From Jannaschia helgolandensis (GTDB taxonomy: Bacteria > Pseudomonadota > Alphaproteobacteria > Rhodobacterales > Rhodobacteraceae), in contig NZ_FNZQ01000001.1 of the NCBI RefSeq assembly GCF_900109285.1, positions 1,207,001 to 1,271,000 of the forward strand: a stretch of 64,000 nt of DNA, in the 5' to 3' direction. The notes beneath the pieces are model-generated. The model did not search any database. It saw only the letters and a list, made by a program, of their open reading frames with translations, and was not told the origin of the DNA. Of the stretch, positions 38,930 through 47,690 are shown piece after piece; position 1 is the first letter of the stretch, and each line of letters begins with the position of its first letter. The translations under genes and the position numbers were made by a program.

Positions 38930-39415
38930 CTACTGATCCGCCGTGCCGGTGCCATCCAGCGTCGGCCCGCCCGCATCCGTGACCAGCCCGATATTTCGGA
39001 ACCCGCCCGCGTTCAAAGCACCCATCACCACCATAATGTCGGAATATGGCACGCTTCCGTCAGCGCGCAGGAACACCCTGTCGCTCTGACGTTCGCCGGC
39101 GATCGCCTGCAATCGCGTGACCAATTCGTCGCGTGGCACTTCCTGAGACCCGATCTGCACGAGACCATCCGCTGCGACCGTTATGGCCAGCGGCTCCTCG
39201 TCTTCCTGAGGCAGGGGCGTGGCGGCAGTCTGGGGCAGCTCGACGGGAACGCCCGCCGTGAGCAGGGGGGCCGCGACCATGAAGATGATCAGCAGCACCA
39301 GCATCACGTCCACGAAGGGCGTGACGTTGATTTCGGACATCGGTGCGCCGCTGCTGCTGCGCCTGCGGCGTCGCCCGCCACTGCCGCCGCCGGACTGGAT
39401 CGTTCCCGCCCCCAT
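38930..39415 (-). CDS. tolR: Tol-Pal system proton-channel subunit TolR
   Basis: TolR with TolQ forms the proton-driven motor of the Tol system. The protein (161 residues from ATG 39415) has the single transmembrane helix preceded by APMSEINVTPFVDVMLVLLI, in which the Asp is the proton-carrying residue, and an ExbD-type periplasmic domain (FLRADGSVPYSDIMVVM). The start is fixed by the 1-nt spacing to tolQ; the in-frame extension back to 39499 would lie inside tolQ. Confidence 0.96.
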   Translation of the reverse strand: MGAGTIQSGGGSGGRRRRRSSSGAPMSEINVTPFVDVMLVLLIIFMVAAPLLTAGVPVELPQTAATPLPQEDEEPLAITVAADGLVQIGSQEVPRDELVTRLQAIAGERQSDRVFLRADGSVPYSDIMVVMGALNAGGFRNIGLVTDAGGPTLDGTGTADQ

Positions 39416-39416
39416 G

Positions 39417-40115
39417 TCAGGCCGCGTCCAGCTGGCGCGACAGGATCGTGGCGAATTCGTCCGCAAAGGCTTCGTAGTTACCGGTGATGCGATCCGCATC
39501 GCGGGTCAGCTTGTTATAGAAGACGACCGCCGGAATGGCGGCCAGAAGGCCCAGCCCCGTGGCCAGCAAGGCTTCGGCAATGCCGGGAGCCACGACTGCG
39601 AGATTGGTGTTCTGACTGATGGCGATCTGTTCGAACGCGTTCTTGATGCCCCAGACCGTGCCGAACAGGCCGACGAACGGCCCGGTTGAGCCGACTGTGG
39701 CCAGAAAAACGAGCCCGGATGTCAGGCGGTCGCGTTCCTTGGCGATGGCCACATCCATGGTGCGATCGATGCGCGACTGGGTGCCCGCGATCAGGCCGCC
39801 GTCATCGCGGTGGCTGCGCGACCATTCCTGCATTGCCGAGGCGAAGATGCGCTCCGACGCGGATTTGGGCCGGTCGCCGATCTGGTCATAGAGTTCGTCC
39901 AATGGCTCGCCCGACCAGAAAGCCCGGTCGAAGGAGGCGGCATGGTTGCGCGCGCGCCGGAACTGCACGACTTTCTGGATCAGCACGGCCCAGACCCAGA
40001 TCGAGGCTGCAAACAGCATGACCATAACGATCTTCACGATGAAGGTCGCACGCAGGAACAGCGCCCAGAGCGAGAAGTCGATCTCGCTGGCGGCTGCCAG
40101 TACTTCGGTTTCCAT
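39417..40115 (-). CDS. tolQ: Tol-Pal system proton-channel subunit TolQ
   Basis: TolQ is the three-TM channel subunit homologous to ExbB and MotA. The 232-residue protein shows helices at about 20-45, 135-155 and 170-195 with the conserved LATVGSTGPFVGLFGTVWG and APGIAEALLATGLGLLAAIPAV segments, including the conserved Thr/Ser-Gly positions. First gene of the tolQRAB-pal-cpoB string; an unrelated TagO-like gene and ybgC lie upstream rather than ybgC alone. Confidence 0.97.
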   Translation of the reverse strand: METEVLAAASEIDFSLWALFLRATFIVKIVMVMLFAASIWVWAVLIQKVVQFRRARNHAASFDRAFWSGEPLDELYDQIGDRPKSASERIFASAMQEWSRSHRDDGGLIAGTQSRIDRTMDVAIAKERDRLTSGLVFLATVGSTGPFVGLFGTVWGIKNAFEQIAISQNTNLAVVAPGIAEALLATGLGLLAAIPAVVFYNKLTRDADRITGNYEAFADEFATILSRQLDAA

Positions 40116-40207
40116 GTGGACTGCCCGTCCTTGGTTGTTCGGATCGTTTATCGACCGCTGAGAATTGCCGAATCCCTATCAGATGAAAAAGCGTTTGTGT
40201 AGCTGGA

Positions 40208-41419
40208 TCACTTCTTGGGCGGAATGCCGCGCGTATAATCGTTGAGCCATCTTTCGCCGAGCAACAGTCTTGGCGCGCTTTCGACGTCGGCGGGTCTTTC
40301 CCTCGACCTGTTCGATGCGTTGACTGTCACGACGACGGGTGTCGAAGCCTGCGGGTCCGTCCCGCCATCGCCTTCATGACGGCCTGCCGCCCCGTCCGAC
40401 GGCTGACCATCCAGGTGTACGATGTCGATGGATGCGCCAGCCCCAGAGCGTGCCGCAAGCAGGCTGGATGGCGGCCTGTCTGGTCCGGGCTGATCGCCGC
40501 CGTCGTTCGCCGCCTGCCGCGCTGCACCCGGCCCTATACCTCGCGACGCGGCCCCTTCGGCTGCGGTCGACGGATGGTCGCCGGATATTGCGTTGATCCC
40601 GTTCAAAGCCGACCCATCATCGCCGTGATCATCGCGCGATTTGCCTGCGCTTGTTGTCACACCGCTCTCGCCGGTGTGGGGATCGTGTTCAGACCCCACA
40701 GTTATCGCTGCGGGATCTGGTGCCTCCCATGGGGCGACATCCGACCAGTTGCAGGCTGCGCTGAGTGTCGGCAATGCCTCGGTCAGACCGGTCAGCGGAA
40801 ATCGCATCTCGCTGGTCAGCCCATCGGCGTCCGTGAAACGAAGATGGAGCTTGTCGGCGCGGATCAGGTTTTCGATGAGGGTGCGGGCGGGGCGATACTG
40901 CCAGTACCCGAATGCCTCGCCGTAACTGTCGACCTTCATATAGGCGGTGGTGGTGGTGGCAGTATCCAGACGCTGCTCCACCTGCCATCCATTGGGGTCG
41001 CCGGGTGGTGTGGCACAATCGTGGGCGATATAGACCGCTGTCCTGTCCTGAAGGCAACGCAGCATCAATGTCGCCCTGCGCCGTGGTCCGCAGGGTAATG
41101 GCCGATCGCTGGAAACGGACAGGAACACATTGGTCAGATTATCGAAATCCGACACTTCGGATCGCAAAGTCCACCCACTGGTGTCGACTGTGTCCCCGAC
41201 TGGGGCTGCCGTCGTTTGCACCGTGGTTGGCGGAGGACCGTCCGACATTGTCTCCGGGGTCGCGACCGGGGTAACGGGCGGGGTGCCGACGGGCAGGGTC
41301 GAGGGCATGGTATTCCGCGGCACCGCGCCCTCGCCGACCCCGCCCGAGATCGAATATCCCAGCGATGCCCCTGACAGCGTGGCAACGAGATAGGCGGCGG
41401 CGCGGAAGGGAAGGGGCAT
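40208..41419 (-). CDS. Orphan TagO/VasI-like exported protein with long acidic tail
   Basis: This 403-residue protein starts with a hydrophobic signal-like segment (PFRAAAYLVATLSGASLGYSI), then a Pro/Thr linker (30-75). A domain at about 78-225 closely resembles the TagO/VasI family associated with type VI secretion: GWTLRSEVSDFDN, ATLMLRCLQDRTAVYI, LIRADKLHLRFTDADG and the closing LTGLTEALPTLSAACNW. The remaining 180 residues are low-complexity, Gly/Asp/Ala-rich and probably disordered, ending WLNDYTRGIPPKK. No other T6SS gene is nearby. It sits between ybgC and tolQ, where canonical operons have nothing. Role unknown; location suggests envelope biology. Confidence 0.75.
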   Translation of the reverse strand: MPLPFRAAAYLVATLSGASLGYSISGGVGEGAVPRNTMPSTLPVGTPPVTPVATPETMSDGPPPTTVQTTAAPVGDTVDTSGWTLRSEVSDFDNLTNVFLSVSSDRPLPCGPRRRATLMLRCLQDRTAVYIAHDCATPPGDPNGWQVEQRLDTATTTTAYMKVDSYGEAFGYWQYRPARTLIENLIRADKLHLRFTDADGLTSEMRFPLTGLTEALPTLSAACNWSDVAPWEAPDPAAITVGSEHDPHTGESGVTTSAGKSRDDHGDDGSALNGINAISGDHPSTAAEGAASRGIGPGAARQAANDGGDQPGPDRPPSSLLAARSGAGASIDIVHLDGQPSDGAAGRHEGDGGTDPQASTPVVVTVNASNRSRERPADVESAPRLLLGERWLNDYTRGIPPKK

Positions 41420-41805
41420 GGCAGTCGACTCGCTGTTTTGCGGGACCCTGCCAGATTGCCCTTAAAAAACCCTTAGGACCGAGCGCGACCGTCGAGCGAT
41501 CCTTCCTCTGCACATCCGTGAATTCTGCGTCGGACGTCCGCCGGGCAAGCGTTGCACGGGTGGCGTCAGTTGATGACGGTCGCAGATCATCGATTGTCCC
41601 GTTTCGGCCTCGACGGGGAGGCATTCGCCACCAGTACAGATCAGCATCATGCGCGTGCAACTTCGTCAGTCCGGCCCGTTCGAACGGCCCGTTTGATCAG
41701 CCGGCAGGAAACTCCGCCATCGGAACGGCGATCAGCTCGTGGCCGCACCAGCATCATCGCAGCGATGCGCCGCCCTCGGGCTGTCGTGGGGTGTCGCGGC
41801 GGACG
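41420..41805. other. 386-bp gap between the TagO-like gene and ybgC
   Basis: No gene, RNA or clear repeat is seen. Short open frames exist on both strands but none has a ribosome-binding site or a recognisable product. It may contain a promoter for the TagO-like gene, or the remains of a deleted gene, since canonical ybgC-tolQ spacing is short. Confidence 0.5.
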
Positions 41806-42207
41806 TCATGGGACAAGATCCGTGATTTCGGCAGGCAAGCGGCGCGGTCGACCGGACAGGTCCATGCAGACAATGGTCACAGTCGCGAGGAACAGGGGCC
41901 TGCCATCGCGCATCACCGTCTGTTTCATCACGAAGCGCGCCGCAGTAACGTCGACCATCGTGGTTTCGACCTGAAGCGTATCGTCATAGCGCGCGGGCCT
42001 CAGGTAATCCGCTTCGACCCGCGAAACGGCAAAAACCAGCCCTGCGGACCGCATCGCGTCCTGATCCACCCCTGCGGCCCGGACCATTTCGGAGCGGGCG
42101 CGTTCTATGAACTTCAGATAATTGGCATAATAGACGATGCCGGCCAGATCGACATCCTCGTAATAGACGCGGATCGGCCAGACATGCCTCGGATCAGTGG
42201 CCGTCAT
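41806..42207 (-). CDS. ybgC: Tol-Pal-associated acyl-CoA thioesterase YbgC
   Basis: YbgC is a cytoplasmic hotdog-fold thioesterase found beside tol-pal in most proteobacteria. The 133-residue protein shows the signature YYEDVDLAGIVYYANYLKF, with the catalytic Asp in EDVD, and RVEADYLRPARYDD. Its ATG overlaps the stop of the upstream 217-aa gene (ATGA), so those two are coupled. The usual direct follow-on to tolQ is interrupted by the TagO-like gene. Confidence 0.95.
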   Translation of the reverse strand: MTATDPRHVWPIRVYYEDVDLAGIVYYANYLKFIERARSEMVRAAGVDQDAMRSAGLVFAVSRVEADYLRPARYDDTLQVETTMVDVTAARFVMKQTVMRDGRPLFLATVTIVCMDLSGRPRRLPAEITDLVP

Positions 42208-42857
42208 TGCACCCGTCCTGTGCGGGCGAAGAGGCGCAGCGCATGGCTTGGGTCCTGCGCCATCGCAGGCAGAACGGGGTCATAGGCAGCTCGCATAAGG
42301 TCGGCGACATCGGGGCGCAGCACGGCGCGACCCTCCAGCAGGGCGAGGGGGGAGGCGTCGGTAAACGCTTTATCAGACCACAGCAAAAGCGCCTGCACCA
42401 TCTGGTTCAATGCCAAGGTGTCGGCGGGTACCTGCGCCAGCTCGTCGTCCATGCGCAGGAAGGCGAAGCAGGCCTTGATCGCGCCGCTCTCGTCGAAGCG
42501 AAAGATGCGATACTGGTTGGCCTCTGCGGCCTGAAGGCGGTCGGTCAGTGCGCCCAGATCCGGGATCAGGCGGTCCAGGTTGGGCGTCACGGGCAATTCG
42601 GCCCAGTCGCGCACGAAGAAGACCATCAGGTTGACGCCAAGCTCCGGGTCGGTCTCGGCCATCTTGTGGCCGGTCAGCACGCACAATGCCTCGATCGCGC
42701 CTTTCAGAATGGCGACGGTTTCGTCGGTGACACCGAAGACGACCGGCACGATGGGTCGGCCCCAGCGGGCGAACAGGAACTGGCCGTCGCCACGGGTGAA
42801 TAGCGTTTCAATGGCGTCGGGCGACAGGGGTTCGATCTGTGGCATATTCTGTGTCAT
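42204..42857 (-). CDS. Conserved hypothetical protein upstream of ybgC
   Basis: This 217-residue soluble protein has no signal or membrane segment. The start at 42857 (MTQNMPQIEPLSPDAIETLF) fits the coding composition; the open frame upstream to 43025 overlaps prmA antisense. The N-terminal half (about 20-110) is mixed alpha/beta (QFLFARWGRPIVPVVFGV), the rest mainly helical. Homologues seem confined to Rhodobacterales as far as I recall; no function is known. Coupling to ybgC suggests a link to the tol cluster. It diverges from prmA. Confidence 0.75.
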   Translation of the reverse strand: MTQNMPQIEPLSPDAIETLFTRGDGQFLFARWGRPIVPVVFGVTDETVAILKGAIEALCVLTGHKMAETDPELGVNLMVFFVRDWAELPVTPNLDRLIPDLGALTDRLQAAEANQYRIFRFDESGAIKACFAFLRMDDELAQVPADTLALNQMVQALLLWSDKAFTDASPLALLEGRAVLRPDVADLMRAAYDPVLPAMAQDPSHALRLFARTGRVQ

Positions 42858-42972
42858 GGGCACGGAAATGCCATGACGGATGCGCGGTGGCCAGAGGGCG
42901 GGGCGCGCAATGCCTTGACGGCTGCCCCAGCCACCCCGCAAGGACACCTGAACCCGACGAGGAGCCGCAAAA

Positions 42973-43857
42973 ATGTCTGACATCACCCCCGCCAGCTGGA
43001 CCGCGCTGACCACCCTCAGGACCAAGGCGCAGGCCGAAGGGCTGGGCGACGCACTGGAAGAAACGCTGGAGCCCGACGGCGTCGGCGTCTTCGAGATGGA
43101 GGACGGCTCCGGGTTGTGGGAGGTCGGAGCCTATTTCGCGGATGCTCCCGATGACACCGGGCTGGCCTTGCTGGCGGCGGCCTTCGGGGCGAAGCCCTTT
43201 GTCATCTCAGAAGTGCCGCCGACGGACTGGGTCGCTCACGTCAGGCGCGATCTGCACCCGGTCGAAGCGGGGCGCTTCTTCGTCTATGGCAGTCACGATG
43301 CCGACCGCATTCCAGATGGCCGCGTTGCCCTGCTGATCGAGGCGGCAATGGCCTTCGGCACCGGCCACCATGGCACGACGCAGGGCTGTCTTCTGGCGTT
43401 CGAGACGCTGCTGGCCGACGGCCTGGCACCGGGATCGACAGCGGATATCGGGGCGGGTACGGCGGTTCTGGCGATGGCGGCGGCGAAGATCTGGCCGGAC
43501 ACAGCCGTTATTGCGTCGGATATCGATATGGTCGCTGTCGAAGTCGCGCAGGCCAATGTCGACGTGAACGACCTGACGGCGCGGGTCGAATGCGTTGAGG
43601 CCGCCGGGTTCGATCATCCACGACTGGCGGCACTGGCCCCTTATGGTCTGATTTTCGCCAATATCCTGAAAGGCCCACTGATCGACATGGCCCCCGATCT
43701 GGCCGCCCACGCGGCGAGGGGCGGCTACGCGATACTTTCAGGCCTGTTGAATCCACAGGGTGACGAGGTCGTGGCGGCCTATGATGCTGTCGGGTTCGAT
43801 ATGGTCCGCCGCGTCGAAGTCGGCGACTGGACAACACTGAGCCTGCGGCGGCGTTGA
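42973..43857 (+). CDS. prmA: Ribosomal protein L11 methyltransferase
   Basis: PrmA trimethylates ribosomal protein L11. The 294-residue protein has an N-terminal L11-recognition domain (about 1-110), then the SAM-binding Rossmann domain with the PrmA hallmark AMAFGTGHHGTTQGCL (about 130-145) and motif I DIGAGTAVLAMAAAK, followed by FANILKGPLIDMAP (the NPP-like post-II motif replaced by a N-I-L loop typical of PrmA). Divergent from the 217-aa gene. No terminator of its own is seen before the DUF1127 terminator at 43919-43940. Confidence 0.95.
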   Translation: MSDITPASWTALTTLRTKAQAEGLGDALEETLEPDGVGVFEMEDGSGLWEVGAYFADAPDDTGLALLAAAFGAKPFVISEVPPTDWVAHVRRDLHPVEAGRFFVYGSHDADRIPDGRVALLIEAAMAFGTGHHGTTQGCLLAFETLLADGLAPGSTADIGAGTAVLAMAAAKIWPDTAVIASDIDMVAVEVAQANVDVNDLTARVECVEAAGFDHPRLAALAPYGLIFANILKGPLIDMAPDLAAHAARGGYAILSGLLNPQGDEVVAAYDAVGFDMVRRVEVGDWTTLSLRRR

Positions 43858-43918
43858 TCCCGATGGAACGGGAGCCATGCCTGATGAAGCTGTCTCTATA
43901 AATCCACCAAGGCAAAAC

Positions 43919-43940
43919 GGGCCGTCCCGATGGACGGCCC
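43919..43940 (-). terminator. Intrinsic terminator of the DUF1127 gene
   Basis: GGGCCGTCC (43919-43927) pairs perfectly with GGACGGCCC (43932-43940) across a CGAT tetraloop. On the minus strand it is followed by GTTTTGCC. It lies 33 bp after the DUF1127 stop and may also stop prmA read-through. Confidence 0.85.
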
Positions 43941-43973
43941 ATTGGCAAATCGTAACGGTAATGCGGTCACAGA

Positions 43974-44168
43974 TTAGCGACGGCGGGACCAGGACGCGAT
44001 GTTGGCACGTTCCAGGCCGATATCGTTAAGTTCGCGGTCGGTCAGACCGTTCAGCATCTTTACAGTCACGCGGCGATCGTTCCACGAAATGAAACGTCCC
44101 AACATGGCAGTGAACATGCCTGTGGCGGGGGCTGGACGGGCGGGGGTAAAGACGTCGAAGGTGGCCAT
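43974..44168 (-). CDS. DUF1127 small Arg-rich protein
   Basis: This 64-residue basic protein carries the DUF1127 (YjiS-like) core in its C-terminal half: RFISWNDRRVTVKMLNGLTDRELNDIGLERANI, presented here as the segments NDRRVTVKMLNGLTDRELND and IGLERANI. In Rhodobacter a DUF1127 protein (CcaF1) binds RNA and helps process stress-related small RNAs, and other family members influence phosphate or stress responses. AGGATAAATC gives the ribosome-binding site. It has its own terminator and a structured upstream region, so it is a short independent transcript. Confidence 0.9.
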   Translation of the reverse strand: MATFDVFTPARPAPATGMFTAMLGRFISWNDRRVTVKMLNGLTDRELNDIGLERANIASWSRRR

Positions 44169-44473
44169 GATTTATCCTAGTTCGGAATGAGGCTGCAAAG
44201 AGGGGGTGCAGCCCTTTTGGCTGCTTCGGATCAGGCGCAGATAGGGTGGGTTCTCAAACTGCACAAATATCAAGCGGGAATGTCCGCTATGTGCTTTTTG
44301 CATAGCAGTATGAGAACCTCGGAAATAGTTGCTGCGCCGCGGCAAGTTTACACGGGGTGACCACGGCAATCCTAGTGATGCCGTTCCGCGAATGTCCGTG
44401 CTGGCCCTGTGGGCTGGCCTATGCTAGCCAAGGATCAAAGCAAGAACATCAGACGAGGCACGGGGTTGGGCAG
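44169..44473. other. Structured intergenic region between DUF1127 and ruvC
   Basis: Divergent promoters for the DUF1127 gene and ruvC should lie here. Two structures are visible: GGCTGCA (44191-44197)/TGCAGCC (44207-44213) with a G-rich loop, followed by CTTTT on the plus strand (in the DUF1127 mRNA this would be a 5'-UTR hairpin with a CCCCCUCUU loop), and an interrupted palindrome GCTATG-N9-CATAGC at 44286-44306 whose spacing would suit a dimeric regulator such as a LysR-type protein. No gene is seen. Confidence 0.5.
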
Positions 44474-44989
44474 ATGCGCGTGATGGGAATCGATCCGGGT
44501 CTGCGGGCCTGCGGCTGGGGCGTCATCGATGTCGATGGGCCGCGCATTTGCCATGTTGCGAACGGGACCTGTCGCCCGACTGGCACGGCAATGGATGTCC
44601 GCCTGCTGTCATTGCATGCTTTGCTGACCGAGGTTCTGTTGAGATACGCGCCCGATGCGGCTGCGGTCGAACAGACGTTCGTGAACGCGGGCGGGCAAAG
44701 CACGCTCAAGCTTGGGCAGGCGCGGGGGATCGCCGTTCTGGTCCCGGCACAGGCCGGAATCGATGTCGGTGAATATGCCCCCAATACGGTCAAGAAAACC
44801 GTTGTGGGCGTTGGTCACGCCGACAAATCGCAGATCCTGCACATGGTTTTGATGCAATTGCCGGGGTGCGCCCCGGATTCGGCGGATGCAGCGGATGCGC
44901 TGGCAATTGCACTGTGCCATTCCGTGCATTTGCAGACCCGCGGACGGCTGGCGGCGGCAGTGGCCCGCGGCGCGGAGACATCCGCGTGA
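44474..44989 (+). CDS. ruvC: Holliday junction resolvase RuvC
   Basis: RuvC is the endonuclease that resolves Holliday junctions after RuvAB branch migration. The 171-residue protein begins [17 protein letters not shown], giving the first catalytic Asp (residue 7), with the later catalytic Glu in AVEQTF and Asp residues in [15 protein letters not shown]. The ATG at 44474 is set by family length; the longer open frame upstream adds nothing similar. Its stop overlaps the GTG start of ruvA (GTGA). Confidence 0.97.
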   Translation: MRVMGIDPGLRACGWGVIDVDGPRICHVANGTCRPTGTAMDVRLLSLHALLTEVLLRYAPDAAAVEQTFVNAGGQSTLKLGQARGIAVLVPAQAGIDVGEYAPNTVKKTVVGVGHADKSQILHMVLMQLPGCAPDSADAADALAIALCHSVHLQTRGRLAAAVARGAETSA

Positions 44990-45633
44990 TCGGGCGGCTG
45001 ACCGGGCGGCTTGACCACAAGGCAAGCGATCACGTTCTGTTGGACGTAAACGGCGTTGGGTATATCGTTCAATGCTCGGACCGTACAATCGCCGCACTGC
45101 CACCTGTGCGGACGCCGGTTTCGCTCTGGACCGAGTTACTGGTGCGCGAAGACCTGATGCAGCTTTTCGGATTCCTGACGGTGCAGGAGCGGGAGTGGCA
45201 CCGCCTTCTCACAAGCGTTCAGGGGATCGGAGCCAAGGGATCACTGGCTATTCTTGGCACGTTGGGTGCCGACGGTGTGGCCCGTGCGATTGCCCTGGGC
45301 GATGCGAATGCGGTCAGGGCCGCGCCGGGCGTCGGCCCGAAAATCGCGCAGCGCGTCGTGCTGGAGCTGAAGGGCAAGGCCCCGGCCATGATGCTGATGG
45401 AGGGTGGTTCGGCCCCTGACTTGGAAGGGGTGGCGGACGGACCTTTGGTCGACTCGACCGCAGTCGCGCCAAAGGTCGACGCCAGCGCCCAGTCCGAAGC
45501 GCTGTCGGCCCTGTCAAACCTGGGCTATGCCCCGGTCGATGCCGCCCGCGCCGTGGCCGAAGCGGCGAGCGCGGGCGGCGACACACCCGACCTGATCCGC
45601 GCAGCGCTCAAGCTGCTGGCCCCGAGGGATTGA
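44986..45633 (+). CDS. ruvA: Holliday junction helicase subunit RuvA
   Basis: RuvA tetramers bind Holliday junctions and load RuvB. The 215-residue protein starts at a GTG (IGRLTGRL) that overlaps the ruvC stop. Domain I is an OB fold with [12 protein letters not shown], domain II carries two helix-hairpin-helix motifs ([14 protein letters not shown] and [17 protein letters not shown]), and domain III (about 165-215) contacts RuvB ([19 protein letters not shown]). The stop overlaps the ATG of a 78-codon ORF (TGATG). Confidence 0.97.
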   Translation: MIGRLTGRLDHKASDHVLLDVNGVGYIVQCSDRTIAALPPVRTPVSLWTELLVREDLMQLFGFLTVQEREWHRLLTSVQGIGAKGSLAILGTLGADGVARAIALGDANAVRAAPGVGPKIAQRVVLELKGKAPAMMLMEGGSAPDLEGVADGPLVDSTAVAPKVDASAQSEALSALSNLGYAPVDAARAVAEAASAGGDTPDLIRAALKLLAPRD

Positions 45634-45869
45634 TGCTGGCGTTTCGCGAGATTCTGGAGCGCGTAAAAATCGCGCCGCAGGATGCGAATCTCATGCTGCT
45701 GTATCGGAGGCTGGGATGCAGGTTCGTTGCGTGCTTTATAAAAGCTGCGCAGGAAAACCTCTCGATCCTTGAACGCGTCTCGCCCGCCATGTCCATTGAA
45801 GACATCACGACACCGCAACAAGGCTGGATGAGACATTTGCACGCCAGAACGGATGGGTTGAACCGATGA
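45633..45869 (+). CDS. Possible 78-aa protein coupled between ruvA and ruvB
   Basis: This frame starts at an ATG overlapping the ruvA stop (TGATG) and ends in a TGA that overlaps the ruvB ATG (ATGA). Both junctions have the geometry of translational coupling. The product ([20 protein letters not shown] at the start, then [20 protein letters not shown]) is basic, with no signal peptide, no recognised domain and two Cys. Its third-position GC is visibly lower than in ruvA/ruvB, so it may be young, acquired or spurious. If not translated, ruvB would sit 232 bp from ruvA, unusual for this operon. Confidence 0.45.
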   Translation: MLAFREILERVKIAPQDANLMLLYRRLGCRFVACFIKAAQENLSILERVSPAMSIEDITTPQQGWMRHLHARTDGLNR

Positions 45870-46885
45870 TGGACCGTGACCCGCTGCTGGATGCTTCGAT
45901 CCCCGATGACGTGCCGGACGACCGGGCGTTGCGTCCACAGGTGCTGGATGAATTCATCGGGCAGGCTGAGGCGCGGGCAAACCTGCGGATCTTCATCGAA
46001 AGCGCACGCAGACGGGTGCAGGCCATGGATCACGTGCTGTTTCATGGCCCTCCGGGGTTGGGCAAGACGACGCTGGCGCAGATCATGGCACGCGAGTTGG
46101 GCGTGGGGTTTCGGATGACCTCGGGGCCGGTGCTGGCCAAGGCCGGTGATCTGGCCGCGATCCTGACCAACCTGGAGCCACGCGACGTTCTGTTCATCGA
46201 CGAAATCCACCGCCTGAACCCCGCAGTCGAGGAAGTCCTTTACCCCGCGCTGGAGGATTTCGCGCTGGACCTGGTGATCGGCGAAGGTCCGGCGGCGCGC
46301 ACCGTGCGCATCGACCTGCAACCGTTCACATTGGTGGGCGCGACGACGCGGCTGGGGCTTCTGACAACGCCGTTGCGCGACCGGTTTGGCATTCCGACGC
46401 GACTGGAATTTTATACCATCCCCGAGTTGCACCAGATCGTCACCCGTGGTGCGCGACTGATGGGGGCACCCGCGACCGATGACGGCGCGCAGGAAATCGC
46501 CCGACGGGCCCGTGGCACACCGCGGATCGCCGGTCGCTTGTTGCGACGGGTGGTGGATTTCGCGGTGGTCGAGGGCGACGGGACAGTTACCTCCGCCATC
46601 GCTGACTGGGCTTTGACACGTTTGGGTGTGGACCACCTGGGCCTCGACTCCGCTGACAGAAGGTATCTGAGACTGCTGGCGGAAAATTACGGCGGCGGCC
46701 CGGTGGGGGTTGAAACGATGGCTGCCGGGCTTTCGGAAAGCCGCGATGCCCTGGAAGAGGTAATCGAGCCATACCTGCTGCAACAAGGGCTGCTTGCGCG
46801 AACGCCGCGCGGACGGGTCCTGGCGCAGAAGGGCTGGACGCACTTGGGACTGGACGTTCCTGAACGGGACGATCTTTTCGGATGA
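45866..46885 (+). CDS. ruvB: Holliday junction helicase motor RuvB
   Basis: RuvB is the hexameric AAA motor that drives branch migration. The 339-residue protein has [12 protein letters not shown] near the start, Walker [12 protein letters not shown] (about residues 59-69), Walker [12 protein letters not shown] (about 109-119), sensor 1 LVGATTR, the Arg finger region ([14 protein letters not shown]) and a C-terminal winged helix ending [18 protein letters not shown]. Start ATG at 45866 or 45869. A weak hairpin (46890-46908) follows. Confidence 0.97.
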   Translation: MMDRDPLLDASIPDDVPDDRALRPQVLDEFIGQAEARANLRIFIESARRRVQAMDHVLFHGPPGLGKTTLAQIMARELGVGFRMTSGPVLAKAGDLAAILTNLEPRDVLFIDEIHRLNPAVEEVLYPALEDFALDLVIGEGPAARTVRIDLQPFTLVGATTRLGLLTTPLRDRFGIPTRLEFYTIPELHQIVTRGARLMGAPATDDGAQEIARRARGTPRIAGRLLRRVVDFAVVEGDGTVTSAIADWALTRLGVDHLGLDSADRRYLRLLAENYGGGPVGVETMAAGLSESRDALEEVIEPYLLQQGLLARTPRGRVLAQKGWTHLGLDVPERDDLFG

Positions 46886-47017
46886 AGCGAAGGTCCGTTG
46901 CAGACCTTAATGCTTCGGGAAAAGAAAAATGCGCACAGGCGGATGTGTATCCGACGATCTTTCAACCCGTCGATACCGCCATTAGGTTCGTCATGATCCC
47001 GCGATAAGGCTGTATTC

Positions 47018-47683
47018 ATGATCAAGCTCGATATTCTTTCAGACCCGATCTGCCCCTGGTGTCATATCGGCAAGGCGAACCTGTTCCGGGCGCTGCAGAA
47101 GCATCCAGACCATCCTTTCGTTCTGGAATGGCATCCGTTTCAGTTGAATCCGGACATGCCTGAAGGGGGCAGGGACCGGCGCGCCTACCTCGAGGAGAAG
47201 TTCGGTGGCAAGGAAGGCGCGGTGCGCGCCTATGCCCCCGTCGTCGAAGCGGCGGAGGCGGCGGGTCTCACAATTGATTTCGAGGCCATCAAGGTCACGC
47301 CGAACACGCTGGATGCTCATCGGCTGATCCATTGGGCAGGGCTTGAGGAAAAACAGACGCACGTGGTGCAGGCCTTGTTCGAAGCGTATTTCGAGCAGGG
47401 CCGCGACATTGGCGATATAGCTACTCTGATTGATATCGGTGTGGGCTGCGGCATGGAGCGCGAGATGCTGGACCGTCTGTTCGCATCGGACGCGGACCGC
47501 GAGGATATTCGCGCCCGCGATGCCCACGCCCGTGAACGGGGTGTCAGCGGCGTGCCGACGTTCGTGATCGCCAATCAGCATGTGCTGCGCGGGGCGCAGC
47601 CGCCCGAATTATGGGGGCAGGTCATCGAGGAAATTCTGGAGGAGGTGAATAAACAGGCCGGATCGGACGCGACTGCTACGTGA
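47018..47683 (+). CDS. DsbA family oxidoreductase (FrnE-like)
   Basis: This 221-residue thioredoxin-fold protein has the active-site CPWC (residues about 12-15 in DPICPWCHIGKANL), the helical insertion typical of DsbA/FrnE, and the cis-Pro loop GVSGVPTFVI. There is no signal peptide, so like FrnE/2-hydroxychromene-isomerase relatives it is probably cytoplasmic and acts in redox or stress metabolism rather than periplasmic folding. It is followed 7 bp later by an MFS transporter gene, presumably in one transcript. Confidence 0.9.
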   Translation: MIKLDILSDPICPWCHIGKANLFRALQKHPDHPFVLEWHPFQLNPDMPEGGRDRRAYLEEKFGGKEGAVRAYAPVVEAAEAAGLTIDFEAIKVTPNTLDAHRLIHWAGLEEKQTHVVQALFEAYFEQGRDIGDIATLIDIGVGCGMEREMLDRLFASDADREDIRARDAHARERGVSGVPTFVIANQHVLRGAQPPELWGQVIEEILEEVNKQAGSDATAT

Positions 47684-47690
47684 GAATTCC

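Noticed and set aside
46890-46908. Hairpin after ruvB (AAGGTC/GACCTT)
   Set aside because: Only 6 bp of stem with no T-run; too weak to call a terminator.
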